This document shows positions 1 through 10,129 of a DNA stretch of 64,000 bases, piece by piece. Every line of letters begins with the position of its first letter. Position 1 is the stretch's first letter. A program made the translations under genes and the position numbers. Below the pieces are notes generated by a model, which was given only the letters and a program-made list of their open reading frames with translations, was not told where the DNA came from and ran no database searches. Source of the DNA: Atriophallophorus winterbourni (Eukaryota > Platyhelminthes > Trematoda > Plagiorchiida > Microphallidae); the NCBI GenBank assembly GCA_013407085.1, contig JACCGJ010005397.1:1-64000 (forward strand), written 5' to 3'.

Positions 1-547
1 GTCATGGTGCAATTGGTACACGGTTTGGGATCTTGGCTGCCTGCTGGCGAATAGATCAATATCTACGTCCATACCACTCCAATAAACGAAACTTCGAGCG
101 ATCGCATTCATGCGTTGAATGCATGGGTGACCATTGTGGTATTGTCGAAGTACACGATTGCGTAGATTCTTTGGAACATCAACTCAATCATTGAACATTA
201 GACACTCGTCAATAATTAAAAACGATTCACGTATTCCGTAGAATTGCGAGAGTTTCCCAACAGGCGTTAATTTCGGCCAACCGCAGTGAATATACGTGAT
301 TGCTTACAGCAAATTTTCATATGATTGCGTACATTTTTCAATGTCCTCAGTTTTGACGGGCAATCCCCGCACTGCCTCATCGAATTGTCGCTGCGTAGCT
401 TGCTCGAGGGAGACGCATGCATTGACTGTATCCTCGTCTGGTTGATCTAAAACAGGAATTAGGCGGGACACACGTCCGCTTGAACAAAATCTTCGGAACC
501 GCGATATCTTATATGGGAATGTAGTCGGTTAGCAACGTTAGGGACGG

Positions 548-880
548 CTATAGATCAACTTGTGAAATCGTTTGACCGCGAAGAGCGGTCTTCTTTTTTG
601 ATTTGACTGGAGTCAATGATGGTGAAGCATGTATAATCGTCTCCTCGTTTCCACCAGGAAACCCGTGGAGTATAACAGCACCAATTCCATATCCAGATGC
701 ATAGGCTGCCACGAGGTTCGGCTGCTTGGAATCGTAGGGCGTCAGTAAAATGTTTGATGTTAACAGTGATTTTAGCTTAATAAATGCTGTTTCGCATTCG
801 CGTGACCAATTCCATGGGACATCTTTTTGAAGAAGTCGATTGAGCGGTGGACACATTGTGGTGTGATGGTATGAATGCAC
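548..880 (-). pseudogene. Gypsy RNase H fragment, copy 1
   Basis: The 110-residue frame begins with the RT/RNase H connection (PPLNRLLQKD, then a WSRECETAF box) and continues into RNase H. The family normally reads AADAS at the first catalytic aspartate. Here it reads AAYAS, so the Asp is a Tyr and the enzyme should be dead. Copy 2 at 7562-7894 carries the same substitution. The frame then shifts out of the homologous LT..ER..GQIEKEAL region near residue 90. Confidence 0.75.
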
Positions 881-1127
881 TGCAAAAACTGATCATACCA
901 ACGAATCATCGCAGTGATGCAACATCTTTTGGGGCCGGCATCTGCTGGATTGATTCCATGTTCCCAGGGACAGGGTGACGTCCACTTTGATCAAAAATGA
1001 AACCAAGGTATTTTATTGATTTCATATAGCATTGGTATTTCATAGATGAAGGCGTAAACCACTTTCAGCGATCCGCTTCTACGTCTGGTTGGAGTGACAA
1101 TCGAGTTGTTCTTCGGAGGAACCGACT

Positions 1128-2213
1128 TTTGACTGTATTTGACAATCAATGAAACGTCCCAAGTTGAGTGACGCGCAAAATCCTAGAGGTATATCAGAAC
1201 CCAAAGCGGATTTGTCTATACAGGCGGTACTGTGTTGAGGCAATCAAAATATAGTAAAAACATACCTCAAATATTGGGGTAAACCGGGTAAATGTCAAAA
1301 CAATATCGTGTACGTCCCAAGTTACGTACACGAGTCAAATCAAATCAAGTTCAAATGTCCGACCCTCCCACGCAATCGAGATTACGACAAATTGTGCGCA
1401 GTAAATAAAGGTCAAAATAAGCAAAAGTGTCCGCAAAGCAATAGGATAATGACAGGTCAGAAAAACAGTGTGGAAGGCGATATTGACGTAACAGAAAGAA
1501 GCAACACCGCCCCCCAAAGCCAGCATGGCTTTCGTTCCACGCGGAATTTTTGTTCCTTTCATCCTTCATCAGATCTGCACACATGCCAATCGAAGGTATT
1601 TTGTCATTAACCAGATTTTGCTCCGATGCACACACAAGGAAATTCGAATCAGCATAAATACTGATCACGTCGACTGGTGACACTTCATAGTTCGATGTAC
1701 CACCACCGCAACCTTCCGGACTGTTCCACCGATCAAGTGAAATGGACATATCAGCAGCTCGGCCAGGTCCCCCGTCAAATCTCGAATCAAATACCAGTTT
1801 CGTGGGAATATCCAGATGTGTCTTCAACAGACCTAATCTCGTCGTCACATCAGTCTCAGTCAAATCAGTGGTCAAATTATCACGATTATATCAAGGCGAA
1901 ATAAAACAAGCAGGACGTCCACAACTTTGTGAATAAGGCTGAATCGTGACAAAGTCAGCAACATCAGCAACGGGTGACTTTCGATAAAACCCATCAGACG
2001 AAATTTCTGGTTCACCAGAGCTATTGCAGTCAAACCTTTTGATATTTCGCATTGGACGACAGGTAATGTGGTCATGACGCAGCGGTTATCTGTTTCGCTC
2101 GGGGGACTGAGGTCGCAGGTTCGACCCTCGGTGCTTCGAGCGAAGCAGATAACCGCTGCGCCATGACCACATTGACCTGTCGTCCAATCCGAAATATCCA
2201 AAGGTTTGACTGT
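1128..2213. mobile_element. 1.07 kb insertion inside Gypsy copy 1, flanked by a 9 bp repeat
   Basis: Compared with copy 2, copy 1 carries about 1.07 kb of unrelated DNA between the YLDD codons and the next part of RT. The 9-mer TTTGACTGT occurs at both edges (1128-1136 and 2205-2213) and may be a target-site duplication. The right end is a large inverted repeat. The inside has overlapping ORFs on both strands (the longest 1351-1875 minus, 174 codons) that I cannot assign to any family. I see no transposase or RT motif. Confidence 0.55.
2027..2212. repeat. 75 bp inverted repeat with tRNA-like loop
   Basis: Arms 2027-2101 and 2137-2212 are reverse complements with about five differences (one is a 1 nt indel), separated by 35 nt. 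Read on the plus strand, GCAGCGGTTATCTG (A-box-like) is followed by GGTTCGACC at 2118-2126 (B-box-like), so the left arm plus loop resembles a tRNA-derived pol III promoter. The right arm repeats the A-box part in the opposite orientation. It could be a rearranged tRNA-derived SINE or a foldback element end. It sits at the right end of the 1.07 kb insertion. Confidence 0.7.
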
Positions 2214-4133
2214 GTAGATCGTCCAGGTATGCGGCCACACCTGGAGCAGTCGTCACACCAATAGGAAGACGCTGATACTGGAACAATCCCTTGTGGCTAT
2301 TAATCGTCAGCAGTTCTCTTGAATCAGGTGCAAATTCTATCTGCAAATAGGCGTCAGCTAGTTTGAGCTTTGCAAAGTACGAACCAGCATTGTGAACAAA
2401 TCATCTGCGACTTATAATGGATAGTGGTGAGTTTCGAAAAAGTCATTCAAACCAGTTGAAAAATCCGCGCAGATTCGCACGGATCCAATCGGCTTTTTCA
2501 CTACAACGATGGGTGCTGCCTAGGAAGTGTATGTTACTAGAACCAGGACACCTTGATCTAGTAGCCTTTGAAGTTCAGCTTCGAATTGTTGTAGGGATGC
2601 GTACGGCACCGGTCGTTTCGGTCGGAATACAGGCTGTGCGTCATTTTTGAGATAGAAACTAGCTTGCGCCTTCTTACATATTCCAAGTTCGTTTGTAAAC
2701 ACGGTTACATGTATAAGCACCAGTACGTCTTGCTTTTTCTGCAGTGTTTCGGTTGCTTGTACCGGATTTCAAATTGCACTGATCGGAAGGCGAGCCAAAT
2801 CGAGAAGATCGAACCAATCAAGGCCAAATAGGTTGAGTTGTGAATTAGACACGTAGCACGTGCCTATGACCGTTGAGATTCCGAATGAGATTCGGCATTG
2901 CAGCTGTCCAGTCAGGTTTACGGCACCTCCATAGGCACTGTTGGCGCTCTGTGTTGCAGATTTGAGTCATGGGGAACCAAGTTTCCTCCAGAGTTTTCGG
3001 AAATGATCGTAATGTCCGATGCATTGTCCAACTGCAGTCGAACAGATAGACCGTTGATCTGGAAGAATACGAATTCTCCCCGATCAACTGCTTGACTGGG
3101 AACGTAGCTAAAAGACTGTGAGACTTCTTAGAAGGCTTGCGTGAAGACCTCCAGCGACCAATACTCTGTTGACAGAAACTATCCTTGTGACCAACGAGGC
3201 TTCATCGTTGATATCGGTGTTGCTTGAACGGGCACAATTGGACGAAATGCCATGCGCCGCATAGCCAACACGCAGAAGAGGCTTCCTGGATCTTGGCGAA
3301 AATAGATTTGGTTTTTGGGAACTAGGTTGATTCGGGCCAAGACTGCGTATCTTCATTTGGATTGTATGTACTGCATGTTTACTATGGTCCCGGAGGTGGA
3401 CCATAGCCGAATCCCGATGGAGATTGACTGTAGCTTTGACACGGTCCCCAAATTACACCATAGCCCAATCCCATTGTAGATTTACCAATCGAAGCTACTC
3501 ATCACCAGTGGCTTGTAGCGTGAGTTACTGGTTCTATTCCAATTGATTGAGGAGCTGATTCTTAATATCTCTGAACCTGGCAGACTGCATCTAAGTATTA
3601 GCTATTAAAATTGATCGCCCGTTAGTGAACGAAGCTCAAGCTGCTCGCACTCTCTGTTAACAATACCCATGTGCATTAAGAAATCGTTGGATTCATGCAT
3701 AACCAGTTTTAGGCATCGATTAGTTGTGTTAAAGGGTGATGACCTGTCTCCAAATAGTTGTTTCAGTGTTTCGACCGTCCGTATGAATGAACGGTCGCGT
3801 GAGTATTGTTGCAAGATAAATTTACAATATTTTTCGAGTTATCTAGGGCCAAGTTTGCGAAGTAAGAGTCCAAATTTCCACCCATGGTCCTGTGGGGCAA
3901 ACTCTACGCGGAATAAATCTTAATACCTACGGAACCACCTCTCGAACGGGACATTAGCATCCTCGTCAAAATCAAATTCACGGATACTATTAGCAATAGA
4001 ATCGACGGATGGTGGGACACTGCTACTCGCTGGAACTTTACTTGGAACTAATAATTTTATCAACATTATTTTCTGCTCGAGCAAAATTTACAATTAACTT
4101 TGATACATTTTTTATAATAAACAAAAATATCCC

Positions 4134-4141
4134 CGTCGCCA
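4134..4141 (-). other. Primer-binding-site-like sequence, Gypsy copy 1
   Basis: Read on the minus strand this is TGGCGACG, a few bases after the presumed end of the 5' LTR and just upstream of gag. The same octamer sits at the equivalent place in copy 2 and in the small LTR element at 21.5-22.8 kb. The complement fits a tRNA 3' end of the form CGTCGCCA, as used by Mag-like Gypsy elements (tRNA-Ser). The tRNA identity is inference. Confidence 0.55.
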
Positions 4142-4244
4142 ATAATCTTATATACTACCCGAGTAGAACCCTAGTAATAATTACCCAAATTTTTAGCACT
4201 GAAAAAACTGTATGCTATTTGTCATAAATGACTAACGAAACCCA

Positions 4245-5488
4245 ACACTTGGCGTAGCAAGAAAAAAGGCAGGCCGTTCAGAGAAAAAGCTTTACCGTCT
4301 CTGAACAAAAAGCCATTAGGCTACGGCTAGTATGTATTTATATACACAACGGTCGTGGTCAATCCCCATCAATCTTGCTGGGCAACTCTATGGGGGTGTA
4401 AGATTGGTTGTGGTGCATTTACATTCAAAATGCATTAAAGCATGAGTGCTGATGATTTCAACCGCGAAAGTGACGGTTTAATCTTCGATTGCGTCCTCAT
4501 ACTATCGAATATGTGAAGATAGCTTCTGGTGGACCAAACGAAGCTATGACCACAATTAGGTTTATTGCCAATACAATGCGAACTACATTATACGTTATCT
4601 TGGGGAAGATCGAACAATTTCCGACACTTATTTTGCTCAAGAAATCTGTTAGCAAACGGGATAGATACGATTATATCGGAGATTTCGGAATTAGGTTTTT
4701 TGATATAATTCCCTAATAGAACACAGAGTGGTACATGGTCCAATGCTTGGTTGAGCTAATATTTATTTTATGCAAGGCGTCACGGTTTATTTCAACAAAT
4801 TTAATAAAATATATCCCTTTTGGATATCGCTATTACCAATTTGTGAATGTTGGCTGGATGCAGTTAAAATGTCGTGAAACGGCGAGTGTGCAAATCATTC
4901 ACCAAACATGATGAACCGATAAATGCGAGTTAATACATGATTTAACACGACGATGCATACGCATTTATTGACCATCAGCCATAGTAAAATTGGTTTCAAT
5001 ACATCTGTAGTATGAAAAAAACGAAATAATAATTTTCATAGATTCTCATCGACATATACAGGTGAATCATTTCGGTTAACATTTTGTTGACCTTGTGAGG
5101 TGCACGTTCATGCACCGCCAGAATCATGGTGATTCTTGTGAACTTAAAGTTGATATCAATATTACAAAACACCGAAAGATGTGCACACATCCAAGGTGCG
5201 TGCAGAAACAAAAGCTTATTCACACTGAATTGTCCTGAAAAATCAATGGTCACAGCCACGGTGCAATCGAAACTAGTAATGATATGACCGACAGATAGCG
5301 TGAACATTCAACGAAAAACGTTGTGGAGAAAATAATTTTATGGACCACCGATTTGATGGCGATGAGAATATGAATAAAGTATTTTGGATTCTCATTTGAA
5401 CATTCACCACATCCGCCGAAGTTCACAATTGCCCGCGATTGTTTTAGCTTATGAATAGGGTTGTTACTCAATCGTTCCGTTCGCCTGA
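4245..5488. repeat. 1.24 kb direct repeat, copy 1
   Basis: Nearly identical to 8877-10119: I counted about 20 differences over 1.24 kb, with most of the first nine in the first 210 bp. Similarity falls to about 84% just left of it, in the gag and LTR-proximal part, and stops abruptly at 5488. It may contain the outer part of a Gypsy LTR plus flanking DNA. Short ORFs (4489-4716 plus, 4996-5307 minus) match no family I know. Confidence 0.8.
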
Positions 5489-5519
5489 CAGGTTGCTGAC
5501 AGGGCGACCTGGAAATATC

Positions 5520-5831
5520 TGGTGCCGCGACATGTGTGCAGAAACAAAGCAGATGGACATGACCTTGCTTGAGCCAATGATAGCTATTGCTCCCATTTTT
5601 AACCGTTCTCTATCTGCTGGCACCATTGCAAATGTTTGGGAAACTGCTAGAATTACAGCGGTCTCCAAGAAAAAGGCAAGATTATTCCGCTTTTTAGCAT
5701 GTTCTTCACTAGTTTCAAAACTCATGCAGAGTCTACTGATCAATGGCTACAATATATTATCTGATTGGAGGAAGAGTTTCAATTTGCTTTCCAGAAGCAA
5801 CGTTCAAATCTTGAGAAATGCTGTTAGCTGA
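5520..5831 (+). pseudogene. Non-LTR retrotransposon RT fragment
   Basis: Within the frame at 5451-5831, residues read IFNRSLSAGTIANVWETAR followed by ITAVSKK and then SLVSKLMQSLL. This is the N-terminal finger region of CR1/Jockey-type reverse transcriptases (SLSTG..P..WK.A.V..V.KKG). The conserved NYRPIS block is missing and the rest is degraded. It lies between the two Gypsy copies, immediately after the 1.24 kb repeat. Confidence 0.65.
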
Positions 5832-6289
5832 AAGTTCACGTTGAATACCTGGTTTTTCGAATTGATGCAAAAAGCATTACATAGAAAACTCGTTTGGGTA
5901 GAAATGATTTCAATCCCACACATTTGAGTGAAATGGCTCAATCAAAATAATAAAGACCTTTGACTTCTAAGTTATAATGAGTTTTTGAGGAAAATAATAA
6001 TAGTTCCTCAATACTTCCCCTTTCGAGTTTCTAAATACCGGGACTGGCGTGAATTGACATACAACTGTTTCACGGGTTTGCTTTTCTGGTTGTCTACCGA
6101 CGTGGTTGCAAACTTCGGTCAGTCGGTATTTCAGTTCTGTAATATTCACTTGGTGTTGGAAGGTTAAATGTTTCATACAGTATGTCCTGTAATATCCGGA
6201 TCTCGACTAGCGTATCGGAGATTGCGGATCTCAGGCGTTACTGATTTTTGTGTCGTGTCATGGCATCTTTTTCAACTTTTATATCGAAC
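5832..6289. other. Unassigned gap
   Basis: This holds two short overlapping ORFs (5967-6176 minus, 5985-6167 plus) with no recognisable motif. It could include the 3' end and LTR of Gypsy copy 2, but I could not find a second copy of the LTR-proximal sequence from 8780-8880 here. Confidence 0.4.
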
Positions 6290-6414
6290 ATTACACTGCT
6301 TCTGCGACGGATAAAGTTAATGTCGATTCACGGTGGACTTGGTGTTCTGTAGCATTGTTCGTGGATCCTAGTTCCTTGTTCGAAGCATGATTGTTGATTC
6401 TGTTTAAGCGACAG

Positions 6415-6863
6415 TTAGGTTGACTCAGGCAGCATTGCATTGTTCCATGTAGGTAGCTTCCTGCCCATGAGTTCTTTGGCAGGGGTTTTGCGGCTTGGCA
6501 ACGGATTGTTCTTCGTACTTCTGTAAACATGCAGAAAAAGTTGCAGGCTATCGACGTATGTCCCCTCCACACGTGATTTCAGAAGAACACGCTTGAAAGT
6601 GTCGACGAAGCGTTCGGCCTGGCCATTTGTCTGAGGATGGTAAGGCGGCGACCGTAGATGTGACACATTGTTCTGGCGAGAAAATTCGGCGAAAGCGTCC
6701 GAGGTGAATTGCGAGCCTTTATCGGACACGAGAGTTTCCGGCAATCCATGTTGACTAAACAAACGACGCAGTTTGCTGATCCTGTTGCTGGATGTTGCAG
6801 ATGACATCTCGATGATTTCGGGCCATCTCGAGTAAGAATGGAGCACAACGAGGTACATGACAT
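6415..6863 (-). pseudogene. Gypsy integrase core fragment
   Basis: The 147-codon frame carries SRWPEI, then LVSDKGSQFTS, then a PPYHPQTNGQAERFV block, the signature of the retroviral-type integrase catalytic core. The second Asp (SDKG) and the Glu (QAERF) of the D,D-35-E triad are present. The first Asp, normally in a VVD..S motif, is missing because the frame reads VVLHSYS. The core would therefore not be active. A YRSTKNNPLPSRKTPAKELMG tail matches the region after the core. A frame overlapping 6291-6572 continues the C-terminal part. Confidence 0.85.
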
Positions 6864-7561
6864 CGTTTATTGGACCAGCGAATCCGACATTAATTAGTTG
6901 ACACGGTTTTTTGGGTGTAGGTCATGGTGCAATTGGTACACGGTTTGGCATATTGGCTGCCTGCTGACGAATAGTTCAATATCTACGTCCATAACACTCC
7001 AATAAACGAAACTTTCAGCGATCGCCTACATGCTTTGAATGCATGTATGACCATTGTGGTATTGTCGAAGTACACGATTGCGTAGATTCTTTGGAACATC
7101 AACGCAATCATTGAACATTAGACACTCGTCAATAATTAAAAGCAATTCACGTATTTCGTAGAATTGCGAGAGTTCCCCAGCAGGCGTAAATTTCGGCCAA
7201 CCGCAGTGAATATACGTGATTGCTTACAGCAAATTTTCATATGATTGCGTACATTTTTCAATGTCCTCAGTTTTGACGAGCATTCCCCTCACTGCGCCAT
7301 CGAATTGTCGCTGCGTAGCTTGCTCGAGGGAGACGCATGCATTGACTGTATCCTCGTCTGGTTGATCTAAAACAGGAATTAGGCGGGTCAAACGTCCGCT
7401 CGAAAAAATCTTCGGAACCGCGATATCTTATATGGAAATCGTTTCCTAATAGTGTGAGAGACCATCATTGTTACTGGTTTGCAGAATGTGCTGGCATACC
7501 TTTTTTCGAGCCGAATATCGAAATCAAAGGCTTGTAGTCGGTTAGCAACGTTAACTGACGG

Positions 7562-7894
7562 CTATAGATGAAATATGAAAGCTAATGCTTCTTTTTTGAT
7601 TTGACCATAGTAGCGTTCGAATGGAGTCAATGATGGTAAAGCATGCGTAATCGTCTTTTCGTTTCCATCAGGAAACCTGTGGAGTAATATATCACCAACA
7701 CCATATCCAGATGCATAGGCTGCCACGAGGTTTGGCTGCTTGGAATGGTAGTGCATCAGTAACATGTTTGATGTTAACAGTGATTTTAGCTTAATAAATG
7801 CTGTTTCGCATTCTCGTGACCAATTCCATGGGACATCTTTTTGAAGAAGTCGGTTGAGCGGTGGACACAGTGTGGTGTGACGGTAGCAATTCAC
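7562..7894 (-). pseudogene. Gypsy RNase H fragment, copy 2
   Basis: Connection and RNase H segment of 110 residues, with the WSRECETAF box, AAYASGYG and, at the C-terminus, RYYGQIKKEALAF. The AAYAS substitution of the catalytic Asp is shared with copy 1 at 548-880. This implies that the two copies descend from an already inactivated parent or from one local duplication. It lies directly downstream of the RT frame, as expected. Confidence 0.8.
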
Positions 7895-7919
7895 TGTAGT
7901 AACTGATCATACCGACGAA

Positions 7920-8477
7920 TCATCGCATTGATGCAACATCTTTTGGGGCCGGCATCTGCTGGATTGATTCCATGTTCCCAGGGTCAGGGTGACGTCCACT
8001 TTGATCGAAAATGAAACCAAGGTATTGTATTGATTTCATATAGAACTGGTATTTCTCTAGACGCGAGCGTTTACCACTTTCAGAGATCTGCTTGAACGTC
8101 TGGTTGAAGCGATCATCGAGTTCTTTGGCGGAGGACTCGACAATGTGTTGTTCGTCCAGGTATGCGGCCAGACCAGAGATGCCAGACTTAATTGTGCCCG
8201 TCAATTGCTGGAAAACTGCAGGAGCAGTCTTCACACCAAAAGTAAGACATTGATGCCGGAACAATCCCTTCGGGGTATTAATCGTTAGCAGTTCTCGTGA
8301 GTCAGGTGCAACTTCTATCTGCTGATACGCGTCAGCTAGGTCGAACTTTGCAAAGTACGAACCAGTATTGAGCATTGTGAACAAATCATCTGTGACAGGT
8401 AATGGATAGTGGTGAGTTTCCAAAACAGCATTCGGCGCAGATTCGCCGTGTGTTAAAGAGTGATGATCTGTATCCAA
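7920..8477 (-). pseudogene. Gypsy reverse transcriptase fragment
   Basis: The 185-codon frame includes YFAKFDLADAYQQI, LLTINTPKGLF, the primer-grip neighbourhood VKTAPAVFQQL, AAYLDEQHIV, YLGFIFDQSGRHPDP and APKDVASMR. The order and spacing are those of Gypsy RT. The catalytic box is altered from YLDD to YLDE. The N-terminal third of RT is deleted. Confidence 0.85.
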
Positions 8478-8593
8478 ATAGTTGTTTCAGTGTTTCGACT
8501 GTCTGTATGAATGAACGGTCGCGTTGCATTTGTGGCAAGATAAAGTTACAATATTTATCGAGTTCACTGGGGCTAAGTTTGCGAACTAGGATT

Positions 8594-8776
8594 TTAAGTT
8601 TCCACGCATCGTCCTGTGCGGCAAAATGTACGCGGAATAAATCTTATTGGAGCACTGCTGCTCGCTGGAAGTTTACTTTGAACTAATAAATTTATCAAAT
8701 TTATTCGCTGTTCCAGCAGAATTTCTAATTTACTGTGATCCATTTTTTGATAATAATCAAATATTTTCGTCGCCAA
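8594..8776 (-). pseudogene. Gypsy gag N-terminus
   Basis: The short frame starts immediately inside the PBS-like site and reads MDHSKLEILLEQRINLINLL, a polar start with a Leu/Ile heptad-like stretch as seen at the N-terminus of many Gypsy gag proteins. It is cut short by the internal deletion. The assignment rests on position more than on motif. Confidence 0.5.
8768..8775 (-). other. Primer-binding-site-like sequence, Gypsy copy 2
   Basis: The minus strand reads TGGCGACG, three to four bases inside an LTR end of the form ATAACA. It is the same as in copy 1 and in the 1.33 kb LTR element. Confidence 0.55.
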
Positions 8777-8876
8777 TAATGTTATATACTACCCGAGTTG
8801 AACAGAATTAATAATTACCCAAATGTTTAGCACTGAAAAACCTGTATGCTATTTGTCATAATTTGCTAACTGAACC

Positions 8877-10119
8877 CAACACTTGGCGTAGCAAGAAAAA
8901 AGGCAGGCCGTTCAGAGAAAGAGCTTTACCGTCTCTGAACAAAAAGCCATTAGGCTGCGGCTAGTATGTATTTATGTACACAACGGTCATGGTCAATCCC
9001 CATCAATCTTCCTGGGCAACTCTATGGGCGTGTAAGATTGGTTGTGGTGCATCTACATTCAAAATGCAGTAAAGCATGATTGCTGATGATTTCAACCGCG
9101 AAAGTGACGGTTTAATCTTCGATTGCGTCCTCATACTATCGAATATGTGAAGATAGCTTCTGGTGGACCAAACGAAGCGATGACCACAATTAGGTTTATT
9201 GCCAATACAATGCGAACTACATTATACGTTATCTTGGGGACGATCGAACAATTTCCGACACTTATTTTGCTCAAGAAATCTGTTAGCAAACGGGATAGAT
9301 ACGATTATATCGGAGATTTCGGAATTAGGTTTTTTGATATAATTCCCTAATAGAACACAGAGTGGTACATGGTCCAATGCTTGGTTGAGCTAATATTTAT
9401 TTTATGCAAGGCGTCACGGTTTATTTCAACAAATTTAATAAAATATATCCCTTTTGGATATCGCTATTACCAATTTGTGAATGTTGGCTGGATGCAGTTA
9501 AAATGTCGTGAAACGGCGAGTGTGCAAATCATTCACCAAACATGATGAACCGATAAATGCGAGTTAATACATGATTTAACACGACGATGCATACGCATTT
9601 ATTGACCATCAGCCATAGTAAAATTGGTTTCAATACATCTGTAGTATGAAAAAAACGAAATAATAATTTTCATAGATTCTCATCGACATATACAGGTGAA
9701 TCATTTCGGTTAACATTTTGTTGACCTTGTGAGGTGCACGTCTATGCACCGCCAGAATCATGGTGATTCTTGTGAACTTAAAGTTGATATCAGTATTACA
9801 AAACACCGAAAGATGTGCACACATCCAAGGTGCGTGCAGAAAAAAAAGATGATTCACACTGAATTGTCCTGAAAAATCAATGGTCACAGCCACGGTGCAA
9901 TCGAAACTAGTAATGATATGACCGACAGATAGCGTGAACATTCAACGAAAAACGTTGTGGAGAAAATAATCTTATGCACCACCGATTTGATGGCGATGAG
10001 AATATGAATAACAGTATTTTGGATTGTCATTTGAACATTCACCACATCCGCCGAAGTTCACAATTGCCCGCGATTGTTTTAGCTTATGAATAGGGTTGTT
10101 ACTCAATCGTTCCGTTCGC
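8877..10119. repeat. 1.24 kb direct repeat, copy 2
   Basis: Partner of 4245-5488 in the same orientation, about 98% identical, offset about 4.63 kb. Homology ends abruptly at about 10119 (TCGTTCCGTTCGC). The right flank then differs completely from that of copy 1. Confidence 0.8.
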
Positions 10120-10129
10120 TTGACCAGTT

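Larger units (their letters stand above)
1..4244 (-). mobile_element. Ty3/Gypsy retrotransposon copy 1, decayed
   Basis: Minus-strand pieces of a Gypsy pol polyprotein run from high to low coordinates: gag-like sequence near 3605-3814, reverse transcriptase pieces at 2520-2720 and 2086-2346 (including an AAYLDD catalytic box), and RNase H at 548-880. The integrase end lies off the left edge. A primer-binding-site-like TGGCGACG reads on the minus strand at 4141-4134, just inside the presumed 5' LTR. The body aligns with the copy at 6290-8780 at roughly 93% by eye. It carries about 1.3 kb of RT and gag sequence that copy 2 has lost, plus a 1.07 kb insertion straight after the YLDD codons. Stops and frameshifts make it inactive. 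Confidence 0.8.
6290..8780 (-). mobile_element. Ty3/Gypsy retrotransposon copy 2, decayed
   Basis: Minus-strand order from high to low coordinate is PBS-like TGGCGACG (8775-8768), gag N-terminus (8776-8594), RT (8477-7920), RNase H (7894-7562) and integrase (6863-6415), which is standard Gypsy order. A deletion of about 1.3 kb relative to copy 1 removes most of gag, the protease region and the start of RT. The LTR edge next to the PBS reads ATAACA on the minus strand. The RT box is YLDE instead of YLDD, so this copy is also dead. Confidence 0.85.

Noticed and set aside
1351..1875. 174-codon minus ORF in the insertion
   Set aside because: Frames overlap on both strands and I see no family signature, so it is kept only as part of the unidentified insertion.
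4489..4716. 75-codon ORF conserved in both 1.24 kb repeats (also 9123-9350)
   Set aside because: Conservation follows from 98% DNA identity. There is no motif and no sign of selection that can be judged by eye.
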